From positions 186,001-250,000 of the forward strand of contig JBBBDQ010001294.1 of NCBI GenBank assembly GCA_037127315.1: a DNA stretch of 64,000 nt, read 5' to 3'. Below are positions 1-9,901 of this stretch, piece by piece. The notes under the pieces were generated by a model that saw only the letters and a program-made list of their open reading frames with translations, had not been told where the DNA came from and ran no database searches. This stretch comes from Ascarosepion bandense (lineage: Eukaryota > Mollusca > Cephalopoda > Sepiida > Sepiidae). The translations under genes and the position numbers were made by a program. Within the stretch, counting starts at the first letter, position 1, and every line of letters starts with the position of its first letter.

Positions 1-470
1 GCTCATGTCCTTCAAATATGTTATCTGCTGCTTCCCTGTCTCTTTTTCCCTCGATCTGTCCTGTTAGTATCAGATTCTCCAAGCCCTCTTTCCTCATTGC
101 ATGTCCCAAGAACTTTAGCTGTCTCTTCCTGATGCTCAGTATTCATTTCTTTTTCATTTCTATCCTTTTCAAAACCTCATCATTTCTCACATGCTTGATC
201 CATGATATTTGCAGCATCCTGTATAACCACATTTCAGTAGCTTTAAGTTTCTCCTTCAACTTAGATGATATTGTCCAGCATTCATTGCCATATTGAAGAA
301 CTGACATCACATAGCAATCCAGTACTCTCTTCTTTGTTTCTAGCAAAATTGTCCTGCTTCTTAATACTTTACTCAACTTCTGGAATGCTTCCTTCGCCAT
401 GCCAATTCATCTTCAGATCTCTGTGTTGCATTCTTACTTACTATTCTTATTATAGCCACCACAATACCTC
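1..470 (-). mobile_element. RTE-like LINE, reverse transcriptase C-terminal fragment
   Basis: The minus strand reads as the C-terminal part of a non-LTR reverse transcriptase. Recognisable stretches are AFQKLSKVL, ETKKRVLDCYVMSVLQYG, ECWTISSK and MWLYRMLQISWIKHV, with frame breaks. The same protein is seen at 8455-9165, 14520-15030 and 50600-51350, and aligning these by eye defines the family. The piece runs off the left edge of the window, so its 3' end is not seen. LINE identity is confident; assignment to the RTE/BovB-like clade comes from memory of the family and is weaker. Confidence 0.8.
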
Positions 471-554
471 AAAGTCTCTATGAAGTCCTAAATACTTCCC
501 ATATGTACAATGATATGGGGGATAGAAATAACAACTGTCGTATTATATAAGAAA

Positions 555-700
555 GTTCATCAGAATGATTATCATGGAAGTATTTATAGAAAAGTCACAG
601 GGAAGCTGTGTTATGGCGGTGAGAAAGTGACTGAAGCAGAGATGCCAGATCGAGATTAATAACATTGCAATATAATAAGGAACCTGATAAGAAATATCAT
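555..700 (-). mobile_element. BS/Jockey-like LINE fragment (ORF2 tail)
   Basis: The minus strand contains a decayed copy of the SLCLFYKYFH region found near the C terminus of the LINE at 20154-23203. It sits apart from the next LINE piece and looks like a separate broken insertion. Confidence 0.55.
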
Positions 701-739
701 ATTAATTATAAAATGTATTTTTGAATTTTTTATTTCCTT

Positions 740-1135
740 TTCAGTCATTTCACACCAAGCAAGAGGATCATGCCACTAAGGAAATAAAAGAGAATAAGAA
801 AATGCTCTGGAGGAGAAAGGACAATAAATGAATAACATCCATGAAGGAAAAAATTGCAACTGACATTTCATTTTAATTTTTAAATTTTGTAGTGGGTAAC
901 GAAGCAAGAAATTTGAAGAGAATTCAACAGGTGAGAAGTGCAAGAAACAAAACTAATCATTTTGAACTTACGGTTACATTTAGCTAATTTCACAGTAAAA
1001 CAAATGAGAACTAGTTGCTAGTAGTACACTTAAATTGATGTGACTGAGATACCAAAGAGGAGAGCTAAGACCCTTTTTTGAATTTTGTCAACAATCTTGA
1101 GATATACAACTAGAGTAACAGAAATGCAAGGACAA
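740..1135 (-). mobile_element. BS/Jockey-like LINE 3' fragment
   Basis: Starting at about 750 the sequence is the complement of the 3' end shared by all LINE tails of this family (TTGCTTGG-GTGAAATGA next to an A-rich tail). It continues leftward in the element through degraded 3' UTR and C-terminal coding sequence. It is highly diverged, with no open frame left. Confidence 0.55.
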
Positions 1136-1185
1136 ATGGTGTATATATATATATATAAGTAAAAGTAAATTACAAACCTACTAAG

Positions 1186-1208
1186 GTTTCACGTAAACAG
1201 GTCTTCAG
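1186..1208 (-). ncRNA. hammerhead-like core in PLE-1 terminus
   Basis: On the minus strand this reads CTGAAGA, a short potential stem-loop, then GAAAC. That is the minimal pattern of the small hammerhead variants known from Penelope-like elements. It mirrors the copy at 3005-3027. Helix II is weak here, so activity is uncertain. Confidence 0.4.
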
Positions 1209-1419
1209 GGAAGGTTGGCTAAGGAAGAGAGGGACAACTACAAGATAAAGGGAACTCAATAACCCACGTAACCAACAAGAAAAAAAAAAAGAAGACGCCA
1301 AAAGCAAAAAAGGGAGGAAACTTTTATTAAAGCGCCAACTAGCGAAGACAGAAACCTAAACCTACAAATGACAACAAAAGAAAATAAGGGAAAAGGCAAA
1401 CCTACCAAGCATTCCTAAT

Positions 1420-1914
1420 TCAAAAGCCAAGACTTCCTATGTCTATACTTATTAAGTATTTCTGTTTTAGAAAACAGTTTGTGGGTTGAAATGATGCTAT
1501 AGCAAGTTTTTCTTCCCCACATAACCTACAAAATTTCTGGCCAGCTTTGAGCTTTGTAAATCTTTTTAGTATTTCCCATTTTAAAATGTGGTCTATGTTT
1601 AGTTCTTGTTTAATTGACCATACATAAGTAGAAAGAGTAGTGCTGTGCTTATATTTTTCATGGTTAAAACTACTGGCATGGTTATAATATTGTTTTTTTA
1701 AACTATCTTGTGTAGCACCTAAGTATGTTTTGGGTTCCGGATCTTCTATGCTTTTATAAACTTTAACCCAGTAAATGATACAATCTTGCTGGCATTTACC
1801 CTGTAGCGGACAGTTGTTCTTATTTTTAAAATTACAGTTAGTCATACCTACATTAGTTTTATCCATAACCTTAGCCTTATTCAATCCAGTGATAATTTTT
1901 CCAATACTTGGCAT
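1420..1914 (-). pseudogene. PLE-1 GIY-YIG endonuclease domain
   Basis: The 164-residue frame begins with a short linker (MPSIGKIITGLNKAK) and a Cys-rich segment (NCNFKNKNNCPLQGKCQQDC). A degenerate GIY-YIG core follows: IYWVKVY ... TYLGATQDSLKKQYYNHASSF, with KHSTTLSTYVW and a C-terminal CRLCGEEKLAI cluster. In PLEs this nuclease nicks the target DNA for target-primed reverse transcription. The expected Y-I-G reads Y-L-G. It follows the reverse transcriptase remnant at 1932-2945 in the same orientation, as expected for the C-terminal half of one polyprotein. A stop and frame change separate the two, so this is a relic. Confidence 0.65.
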
Positions 1915-1931
1915 ACAATAATAACTGAGTT

Positions 1932-2945
1932 TTACGTTATTTTTATTGAATATTTTGTATAACTTATTTTCCTTATTAAAATTTTGCTTTTATAAACTGA
2001 AAAATATTTTGCCAATTTTTGCTTTAACAGCCAAATTAAATGGTGGATTAAACCAAAGGATGTTCCTACTTCTGTTTTTACTTTTGCCTCTTTTAATATT
2101 GGTATACACCAAACTATCTGTATATCCACTTTAAGTAGTGCATCCTGATATAATTGTTTATGATTGTCAAAGATAACTTTACTGGAAGAATTGTTAGACA
2201 ATCTATAGGAGATACTTTTAGTAATACCCCCCCCCCCACTATATGGGTGGGGTGGTTGGATTTAGTATTTACATATAGCAGGTTTTGGTTCTCCTTCGTA
2301 TAAGGGGATATAGTTCCATTTAAAATATTTAGCATTATGTTTAAATGATTTACTATTTTTAAATTACTTTCAACTTCCACATTGAAACCATAATTTTGGA
2401 AAAACCAATGGAGTTTTTTCATAAGTTGTAACGTTTTTGGGGTTACTATTATCAACTATTATCAAACCATTATCATGGTACAACCCGTGGTTATAAAAAT
2501 CTATGTACTTATTTAATTTATGTAACAATAAACAACCTATCAATTTCGCTACCTTGCCCCCATTATAAGCCCCCATGGGGTTGTCAAAGCAGTTTAAATC
2601 ATTCTTTTTTGTCCATAATGTGTTATTATGATATAGTAATGTTTTACAGGAGTATCTGATGACCTCTATTTCTTCATTAGGGATTTCATTATATTGTTTA
2701 GCAAAACTAATTGCTTTGTTAAATGTACTTTCGGAAATTGAGGGATAAAATTCTTTTATATCATATTTAATAAATGAGCAGTTTTTATTTTTATTGTATG
2801 TTTGAAACCAGTCGATACAATCACCAGTTGACTGCCACTGGTTTATATTAGTGAAAATTCTTAATGTTTCACAAATCCTTTGTAAGATTACTTTGCTAAT
2901 CTTACCTAGTTCCGTCTTAGTAGGGTTTTTTTTTTTTTTGGTCAC
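1932..2945 (-). pseudogene. PLE-1 reverse transcriptase
   Basis: Three overlapping broken frames on the minus strand together cover a reverse transcriptase. The first (2945 down to 2370) has the palm motif KYDIKEFYPSISE, then MGAYNGGKVAKLIGCLLLHK and GLYHDNGL. The position that is normally Y-x-D-D reads Y-H-D-N, so the second catalytic aspartate is lost. The next frames carry the thumb/linker region (VNTKSNHPTHI, then FGLIHHLIWLLKQKLAKYF). The mid-protein frame changes show it is not translated as one protein. It leads into the GIY-YIG domain at 1420-1914. The family is recognised from similar RT/GIY-YIG proteins in cnidarians and other invertebrates. Confidence 0.65.
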
Positions 2946-3004
2946 GTGGGTTATTGAGTTCCCTTTATCTTGTCATTGTGACTCTCCTCTTTAGCCAACC
3001 TTCC

Positions 3005-3027
3005 CTGAAGATCTGTTTAGGTGAAAC
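3005..3027 (+). ncRNA. hammerhead-like core in PLE-1 terminus
   Basis: The plus strand reads CTGAAGA, a possible 3-4 bp stem with a TTT-type loop, then GAAAC. It is the inverted partner of 1186-1208. The repeated position at both ends of the element supports a conserved function, but this copy has one extra nucleotide relative to the standard hammerhead core. Confidence 0.4.
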
Positions 3028-3066
3028 CTTGGTAGGTTTGTTGGCTCACTAGGTTAATTTACTTAT

Positions 3067-3297
3067 TCTGCTCTGCTTACGTACTGAGGGCTTTTTTGTG
3101 ATTGGTTACTCATCTTGGGTTTTTCTTTGGGCTCCGTACTGGCCCAGTCCAAATCGCTTTGACTGATGTTCATGTGCTTAGCTCTTTCTCTTTTTACAAC
3201 CATTTTTTTCCTTCTGCATATATATGCGGAGGGATTTTCAAAACATGTATAGTGATAAGTTTGCATTTATATGTATATTTAGTGCATCGAGGCAGCA
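3067..3297. other. unassigned spacer between two PLEs
   Basis: I recognise no gene or repeat here. It lies between the right terminus of PLE-1 and the left terminus of PLE-2 and may be remnant sequence of either element. Confidence 0.3.
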
Positions 3298-3454
3298 AAT
3301 AATTTTCTCAACATATACTGTTAAATATAAGAGACAATGAATGTCTATTATATTTAATTATGAGCCCTTCTAAACATCGTATTTTGGCTTTAATTTCAGT
3401 TGAAAATAAAGACAAAAATTCTCTAACATTTGGATAATTTTTTATCAAATTAAG

Positions 3455-4071
3455 ATGTATCTCAACAAACTTAACAATAGCTCTAACAATATTGATAATA
3501 TTAATAATAATGATGTACATCAAAATAAGCATAACATTATTAACTTATACTATTGCAACCAAATACATAGTAATTACAAACAAGATGAAAAAACTTTCAA
3601 AAACATAATACGTAATGTTAAACCAGTGGATAGCAATAATCAAATTAAACTCATCATATATTATAAAAATTCAAGACAATTGAGCTCATAGTCTCTAATA
3701 ACCCTACAAGCACTAAACTAAATTCTCTACAGAAAACCAATGTAGTGTATCAATTTACATGCTTGTTCAGGGATTGTATCTGTGGTACTAATAATAAACC
3801 CACTACATATACTGGTTTTACTACAGCCACGCTCTCCCGTAGACTTACCTGTCACCTTTCTGATCAGAGTACAATTAAACAACATTTCTCAGAAAAACAT
3901 AACCATGTAGGTAATATTAGACAGATTTTAGTCAACAATACAATAATCCTCACTCATACACACAGTAAAAAGAACCTTCAGATATTGGAGGCCAGCTACA
4001 TTAAATCAAAACAACCCACATTTAATAAAATCACGTTTAAATCTGGTCATAACACATTACATTGCATTTGA
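3455..4071 (+). pseudogene. PLE-2 linker and GIY-YIG endonuclease
   Basis: Two frames give one protein tail. The first (3455-3691) contains DEKTFKNIIRNVKPVD, IKLIIYYKNSRQLSS, the linker that precedes the nuclease in Penelope/Neptune-type proteins. After a frame break the second (3745-4071) has the nuclease: MYQFTCLFRDCICGTNNK, TYTGFTTATLSRRLTCHLSD, IKQHFSEKHNH, LQILEASYIKSKQPTFNK. The expected Y-I-G reads Y-T-G. In the intact protein this domain nicks target DNA. A related fragment lies at 59341-59640. Confidence 0.75.
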
Positions 4072-4257
4072 ATATATAGTTCTGTTGTTATTTCACGCTA
4101 TCATGTGGTGTGATGTCATAGAACTGCATTGCAAATTTGCAAACTGCGTTTGCTATTTTTGGTAACTATTGCCATTGCCTAGCAGTGTTTTATGTCAACA
4201 CAAAATAAAATCGTCAGTGATGGTGGATGTTATTGTGTTACTGTCTTAATAACCTCT

Positions 4258-4284
4258 CTGAAGTTGGCTCATGTGAGCTGAAAG
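4258..4284 (+). ncRNA. hammerhead-like core in PLE-2 3' region
   Basis: The plus strand reads CTGAAGT, then GGCTC-ATGT-GAGCT, then GAAAG: a 4-5 bp helix with an ATGT loop. It matches the better-preserved copy at 24985-25011, but the seventh core base is T instead of A, so this copy is probably inactive. Confidence 0.4.
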
Positions 4285-4467
4285 CTTAGAATCAACTTAA
4301 TAAAAAATTATCCAAATGTTGGAGAATTTTTGTCTTTATTTCAACTGAAATTAAAACCAAAATATGATGTTTGAATGGCTCATGATTAAACATAATAGAC
4401 ATTCATTGTCTCATATATTTAACAGTATATGTTTAGAAAATTATCTGCTGCCTTGATACACTAAGTT

Positions 4468-4735
4468 CCATACGTGATACACGCTTTGGGTGATCATGTC
4501 TTGAAAGAGACATGACTGACTGGGCAGAAGATTATCCTGTAGTTGCCATTGCTTTCTGCGGTAGACTGGTTGCCAGTCAAAGCTATAGAACCCAATCTGT
4601 TCTATTATTTAATGCATAACTGGAGGGAAGTAATGCAGAAATACCCACGGGTATTTGTGCGTAAGTGAATGCAATGAATTCAACTGGAATTTGAATTTGG
4701 CTCCCCAATTTGTCATTCCGAGTCAATATCCACAG
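4468..4735 (-). mobile_element. tRNA-derived SINE (family A)
   Basis: Minus-strand copy of the commonest SINE in the window. The head carries a pol III A-box-like GCAGTGGAT and a B-box-like GAGTTCGAATTCC in better copies. The body is constant (AAATACCC..GGTATTAAT, then ATAACAGGACAGATTGGG) and the tail ends GGCACTTAACTGACTGA. Other copies: 12653, 27711, 30945, 32711, 33840, 34081 and 37935. Confidence 0.75.
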
Positions 4736-4799
4736 CACCACAGTGTACATCCTGCAGCACAGGCAGACCAGATGATAAAAGTATTTGACTTAATGATCA

Positions 4800-5055
4800 A
4801 AAAAGTGACTTAACCCAAAAGTGTTATGAGTTCAATACATGGCCACAGCAGACAGAACAAAAACTTGGAAATTTACTCAGATGAATTAAAGGAAACTGAG
4901 ATATGTAAAAAGGCATTATCATGTGGCATAGAACAACTGATTCACATGGACTAAACAAAGGGTTCAGTTCAAAATTCCAATATCTATCACCTAAAGATGG
5001 CAATACAGACAAGGACAACAGTTCAAATCATGTGAATAATGTAAAGAATAAGGAA
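4800..5055 (+). repeat. degraded PLE-type terminus (family D)
   Basis: Contains the AAAGGGTTCAGTTCAAAATT block followed by GACAAGGACAACAGTTC and AATGTAAA. This matches the right-hand member of the inverted pairs at 40430-40890 and 47345-47640. The hammerhead-like core present in those copies is eroded here. Confidence 0.45.
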
Positions 5056-5149
5056 GATAAATTCATTATCTTTTAAGATTATTTAAACTCATTATATAAA
5101 GTTACTTTTTTTTTTCATATATGCACATATTGATCAACCAAATGCAGGT

Positions 5150-5515
5150 AACAATTCTACTCTAACAGTTGCTTTTCTCGCACTTCCCGCCTGTGGAACT
5201 CCCTTCCATATATTTGCTTTCCTGATAGCTACAACCTCCAGGAATTTAAATGCAAATTCAATTCCCATCTCTTATCCACTTAACTCCAGCCCTTTCTGCA
5301 TCACCCCATGTATCTTGTTCTTTTCCTTTCTCTCTACCTTCACAATTGTCTTCACTCCTGTGTTCACATCCTTCTCTTGCCCTTTCTCTTTCACCCCAGT
5401 AGCTGGTTTATCCTTGTCTTCACTCTCCTCTTGCCTAAAACTTTAACTCTCTTATGTAGCTCCCTGCACATTAGTGGTGATATCGCCTTGCTTAGGGTGA
5501 AATGATTTTAAAAAA
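5150..5515 (+). mobile_element. BS/Jockey-like LINE 3' end
   Basis: Encodes the last residues of the LINE protein (CFSHFPPVELPSIYLLS-type, C-terminal NLQEFKCKFNSHLLST), then the 3' UTR. It ends with the family signature CCCTGCACATTAGTGG .. CCTTGCTTAGGGTGAAATGA and an A-rich tail. It is a severely 5'-truncated insertion. Confidence 0.7.
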
Positions 5516-5651
5516 ATGATACAGCTTTTTTTAAATTATTATACTTTATATTCGTCTAATGATTTTTTATATAAATCCAAAAATTTCAATTTATTCTATA
5601 CAAAACATATAAGAAAATGTTCATATGTTACTTCTGTTCATGTTAAATCTG

Positions 5652-5657
<6 letters not shown>

Positions 5658-5682
<25 letters not shown>
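5658..5682. repeat. (AT)n microsatellite
   Basis: Uninterrupted TA dinucleotides that directly abut the ribozyme end of the SINE at 5686-5885. The same junction is seen at the two other copies of that SINE. Confidence 0.9.
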
Positions 5683-5685
<3 letters not shown>

Positions 5686-5686
<1 letters not shown>

Positions 5687-5740
5687 TCATCCGCAGACAG
5701 ATCTGTTTCACTGTATCACAGCTCATCATTATGGCTAGAC
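5686..5740 (-). ncRNA. type-I hammerhead ribozyme, decayed copy
   Basis: Helix II is CTGT-GAT-ACAG followed by TGAAAC. Helix III is ACAGA/TCTGT with essentially no loop, ending in the cleavable triplet GTC. Helix I closes with GTC (5740-5738) and GAC (5688-5686) around an internal loop. The first core base is A instead of C, so this copy is probably inactive. The conserved layout with copies 2 and 3 is what supports the call. Confidence 0.65.
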
Positions 5741-5885
5741 ATCCAACTGCTTCTAGCCAGGATTGAAACCCAATTGAATTCATATCAGTCGGCAATTCTA
5801 CCTCTGAGCTATGGGCACTTGGTAGAACTTTAGTGTATTATATACAATGTAAACACACTCCAGTAGCCGAGAACGTTCAAATATA
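5686..5885 (-). mobile_element. hammerhead-containing SINE, copy 1
   Basis: On the minus strand the order is unique leader, tRNA-like head (about 5822 to 5755, with a B-box-like GGGTTTCAATCC), then a hammerhead ribozyme fold (5740 to 5686), then (TA)n. Copies 2 and 3 are at 29056-29345 and 32339-32638. This copy has the best catalytic GAAA strand but a mutated CTGATGA strand. Confidence 0.65.
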
Positions 5886-5904
5886 ATAACTATATAACTC
5901 CAAA

Positions 5905-6635
5905 AATTATGTATGTTGTCTGGCCATTTCAGCAAGAAAACCTCACTTCTTCAGCAACAAATTCTTTATTATGCAAATACAGGACAAATTTTACATACCA
6001 GAAAGTCACTCAAAAAGAAATTCATACAATGGAAGTTTATCTGAAAGAAGGAAAAAGCAAGGAAATAAGAAAGAACAATGGGAGGGGAAGTTAAAAGAGA
6101 AAGAAGATTATGTTAGAAGGTTGTTGTCTAGACTTTGGTATGGACAGTAGAGGAGAAGTGAAATAGAAAAGAAAAATAGCAAAAATGATTTAAGACTCAA
6201 TCATTGAAAATGACTTTTAGATTACATCTGTGTTAGTAAATCAAAAATTAAGCATGTTACAGTGGATATGAGGGAAGGGAAACAAGAAAGGAGAGGAAAA
6301 AAGTCAAAACTGGGTAGACAGGGAAAGAGTTAAAGGAGAGATAGGGGAGAAAAAATGCATGCCAGACAGCTGTCATAAGAAATGTGTGTGGAAAGAAAGT
6401 GATAGATACATGAAATAGAAAAAAAAAGGAAAAAGAAAAAGGGGAAGAGAAATAGAGATAATTAATAATGTAATATAATATTCGGCTCCGCCAAAAGTTA
6501 TTGAAAAGATTTTCCATTTAAAATAACATGGTCTGACTATTGTTGGGATAAATTTATTTCTATAATAAAGAATTTGTTGCTGAAGAAGCAAGCTTTCCTC
6601 ACTAAAATGGCCAACACATGAAATCTTTGGAGTTT
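5905..6635. repeat. inverted-terminal element with purine-rich interior
   Basis: About 80 bp at 5905-5990 is the reverse complement of 6545-6635. Each end contains a hammerhead-like CTGAAGA..(G/A)AAAT motif (5926-5954 minus, 6581-6608 plus). The ~550 bp between is GA-rich on the plus strand with no coding sequence. A related single end lies at 32060-32140, where the motif has a 5-bp helix (AGCAA/TTGCT). It is probably a non-autonomous PLE-like element. Confidence 0.45.
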
Positions 6636-7429
6636 AATTTAAAAATAAATAAATAAATATATATATATATATATATATATCGATACAAATCATTGCAAAA
6701 AATGAAAGTATAAGGCCCTGTTAAAGAGCAAATATAAGAAACAGCTTTCATAACTGGTAGTAAAGTTTAATAACTGATAGTAAAGAGTATAAACTGAGCT
6801 AACACTGCCTTGCTATTGTCCCTGTAATGAATTGAACCAACACTGCCTCACAATTGTCTCTCTAATCAATCTAGCTGATGCTTCTTGCTACTGTCTCTCT
6901 CTCCATGAGTATGACAGGAGGAATATATATGTATATATATTCAAAATGATGCAGCTTGACAGTAAAATCCCAAAGAAAATACTATTAATATCAGTTAATA
7001 AAAATTAAATATTAAATTATTAAAAATTAAAAGTTAAATATTAAAAATCAAATATTCAAATTTAATGAAGAACATTGTGCATTTATTTGTATATATATAT
7101 ATACAAATAAATGCCCAACATTCTTTATTATAACAGAGAGAATAATAAAAAAACATATAACATGAATGCATAATTTTAAACTCAACTTGAATAAGAAGAA
7201 AATATACCAATAATTTGAATAATCAAATCTAATTTGTTGACGGTATATCAAGCTACACAGAATGTTCAATTATTAAACAAAAAATTTGTTTTATATCTGT
7301 AATGTAATTTTTTTTGCTGCAAAGTGTTTATTCAGTGTTTTTTTTGTTTCCTTTTGCAAATGCCATGGTCTTTAAGAACACAGACAATCATAACTCTATC
7401 GATTCCTTCTCTTTAATACTATTTTTTTT
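6636..7429. other. AT-rich intergenic stretch with one palindrome
   Basis: No gene recognised. It has (AT)n at 6656-6680 and a palindrome at about 7064-7125 with ~28-bp arms around a TATATATA centre (GCATTTATTTGTATATA and its complement). The rest is low-complexity AT sequence. Confidence 0.4.
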
Positions 7430-7740
7430 ATAAGACCTAGTGGCCACTCAAGGTAGAGGGCTATATTAAAGAGTCATTCATAGCACAATAGTAGAGTGCT
7501 TGCCTCTGGTGCAGGAAGTGGTGGGTTTGATCCCCAACTGGGTCATACCAAAGACTTTAAAAATAGTCTTTGATGACTCTCTGCTTAGCTCTCAGCAGCA
7601 AAGAGAAGAATCTAAGGTAAGTGGAGAAATCCAGTATATATAGGAGTTGTGCGCATACTACTGCAAGGTAACAGCAAAAGGAGAAGAAGCCTTCAGGTAC
7701 CCCTCAACCTAGTGGTCGACCAACTTACATATGTGGACAT
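7430..7740 (+). mobile_element. tRNA-derived SINE (another family)
   Basis: Near 7483-7550 a tRNA-like head is visible, with an A-box-like TAGCACAATAGTAGAG and a B-box-like GGGTTTGATCCC. About 190 bp of non-tRNA body follows. It resembles no other SINE in this window, so copy support is lacking. Confidence 0.5.
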
Positions 7741-7889
7741 GATATCTCTTCCACAGAGCAATGGTTTGTGGGAGTAACTATTCTATAGGAACTTACTTCT
7801 TTCCAATAGAATATGGAAAGAATGTGGGTGTTTTGCTCCACTGTAAGTGGTATGGCAGGTCTTTGCTATAAAAATTTGATCTGGTGGAA

Positions 7890-8320
7890 TCAAGGAATAT
7901 AGTTCATCCGAGCATATTCCATAGAAGTAGTGACAGAGCGGAGAGAGATTCACTGCATCCCACCTGCGAGAAGAAAGTTTCGAGGGTTAGGGTTAGATTC
8001 TTCTCCAACAAGGCCTCAGAGATACTTTTGAACCGTGAAGGCTGGGCAGCTCCCACCCAAATATGACAACAGTACTCTATTTTCAGCCTGATCTGGCTCT
8101 TATAAAAGTAACAAGCAGCATGAGTGGTCAGGTACTTACTAGAGCAGTACAAGGGCTAATCATTTTACCTTCATCTTTAGTGTATGAGATTATGAGAGTA
8201 CCAGTTGAGGTTGAGTGTAAGGATGTGTGCAAGAGTCAAAGGAATGCTGCCTCCTTCAAGCAACATTTGTTTATTGTGACTGGTGTCAGTTCAGGGTCCG
8301 ATCAATCAGGTGCCAATCTC
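7890..8320 (-). mobile_element. LINE reverse transcriptase C-terminal fragment
   Basis: The minus strand encodes FYKSQIRLKIEYCCHIWVGAA, the conserved block after the RT domain in Jockey/CR1-type LINEs, then SLSALSLLLWNMLG in a broken frame. It differs from the 20154-23203 family (which has YKSTIRPCIEYCCHIWSGAP), so it represents a second related LINE. Confidence 0.7.
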
Positions 8321-8454
8321 TGATCATTAAGTGTTTTATTGTAATACATTCTTAGGAAAGATAGTAGTGTAGTTGCCCATTGCCTTCTTCACAATTTTAA
8401 ATTCAGAGTTTTCTTTCTATAAAACTAGTTGCCAAACAGAACTAGGGAGCTCAG

Positions 8455-9165
8455 TCTTCTTCTTCTATGTGCCATATACCTTCAGGACATAGGTGATCAT
8501 GGTCTTCCACATCTCCCTATCCCTGGTAGCTCTTAGCATGCTTTTTCCTGTTACCCTCCCAAACCCTACTCTGCCATCACCTAATCAGGTCCTTTCAATA
8601 TTATCTGCTGCTTTCCTTTGTCTTTCTTTCTCTCTATCTGACCTGTGAGTATCAGATTCTCTAAATCTTCTTTCCTCATCACATGCACCAAGAACTTCAG
8701 CTATCTCTTCCTGATCAGTATTAATTTCCTTTTTGTTTCTATCTTTTCTAAAACCTCATCATTGCTCACATACTCGATCCATGATATTCTCAGCATCCTT
8801 CTGTAGAACCACATTCCAGTTGTTTCAAGTTTTTCCTTCATTTTTGATAATATTGTCCTGCATTCACTGCCATATTGAAGTACAGACCTCACATAGCAAT
8901 CCAATACTCTCTTCTTTGTTTCTAATGAAAGTTTCTTGTCTCTTAATACTTTACTCAGCTTCTGGAATGCACTCTTCGCCCTGCCTATTTGCCTTCCGTC
9001 TTCTGTTAAAACACTTCCCAAGCACTTAAATTTTTCTACTTGCTTGATTTTAGTATCTGTAGCCTGTAATTGGCATTTTGGGCTTCTCCGTTTGCTGATG
9101 ACGATACATTCGGTTTTCTTGTCATTTATTTGTAGTCTTTCTTTTGACTTTTTTCATCTACCTAT
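8455..9165 (-). mobile_element. RTE-like LINE 3' third
   Basis: One of the two best copies of this family. Minus strand, in order: KTECIVISKR (frame-broken), GSVLTEDGRQIGRAKSAFQK, LSKVLRDKKLSLETKKR, VLDCYVRSVLQYGSEC, MLRISWIEYVSNDEVL, then a decayed GQIERKKDKG segment. It ends in a GAAGAAGAAG tail at 8455-8466, a short tandem end typical of this family here. Several frameshifts are present. Confidence 0.82.
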
Positions 9166-9349
9166 CCTGATATTTAATTCATATTCATGTGTTTTCCCAA
9201 AGGCATTTATACAAAAATGGAACAGAACTGACTATTTCAAAATTTGAACTTAGCCTATTCTATTTCCTGTGCTGATACCCATCACATTACCAGCACATGT
9301 GTGCTGATTCCCTAATTTTGTCAGTATTTATTTCTTTAATTTTTCTAAT

Positions 9350-9880
9350 TATTTCAACCCCAGCAAGGCAGGACCACCCTGAATGCATAAGGAGTTACAG
9401 TGAGAGAAAATACTGAGTATAGGGGGTATTGAAGAAAGGATAAAAGATGAATACGATCCAAGAAGATAAAAAATAGCAAGTGATGTTGCAATTAAATTTT
9501 TGAGATTGTAGCTATCAGGGAAGCAAGTAAATAGAGTGGAGTTCCACAGACAGGAAGTGCGAAAAAACAAACTGTTCAAATAGAAGTGAGTATTGCATTT
9601 AATTATTTCAATGGTAAAAGGGTCAGACTAAGATGCCATTCTAGTAGCATGCTTAAATCCATGCAGACAGTGCACAAGGGAAGCAGAGCAAATGTCATGA
9701 AAATATTTGTAGAAAAGACAGAGGGAAGCTGCATCACAGCATTGAAAAATGACTGAAGTTGAGATGCCAAGTGAGAACCAATTTCTTTGAAGATCTTTGG
9801 ATCTTGTCAAGAACCTTGAGATGAATAGTAGGAGCACGCAACCAGATATAGCAACAGTATTCAGTACATGGACAAACCAT
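9350..9880 (-). mobile_element. BS/Jockey-like LINE 3' end
   Basis: The minus strand has the C-terminal coding piece (NSLFFRTSCLWNSTLF, CFPDSYNLKNLIA) and the 3' UTR ending at about 9355 in the complement of the family tail. The coding part reaches back to the KYFHDICSASLVHCLHGF region. Frames are broken. Confidence 0.72.
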
Positions 9881-9901
9881 GGATATATAAATGTGCATAA
9901 G

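Larger units (their letters stand above)
1158..3066 (-). mobile_element. Penelope-like element (PLE-1) with inverted termini
   Basis: About 110 bp at 1158-1271 is the reverse complement of 2941-3066, with only scattered differences. Between them, on the minus strand, lie a decayed reverse transcriptase and, after it, a GIY-YIG-type endonuclease domain. Inverted long terminal repeats plus the RT/GIY-YIG order are characteristic of Penelope-like retroelements, although the clade is not resolved. Each terminus also carries a short hammerhead-like motif (1186-1208 and 3005-3027). The copy is dead, with several frameshifts, a homopolymer T run at 2930-2939 and a damaged catalytic motif. Confidence 0.7.
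3298..4460 (+). mobile_element. Penelope-like element (PLE-2), internally deleted
   Basis: The left end (3300-3440) is the reverse complement of the right end (4306-4460), about 140 bp with few differences. The interior on the plus strand codes for the tail of a PLE polyprotein ending in a GIY-YIG domain, then about 230 bp of 3' UTR. The reverse transcriptase is missing. The same termini and UTR recur in a short non-coding copy at 24836-25318. Confidence 0.75.

Noticed and set aside
7484..7560. Intact tRNA gene
   Set aside because: Only A-box- and B-box-like sequences are present, with no acceptor pairing and a long 3' body; it is a SINE.
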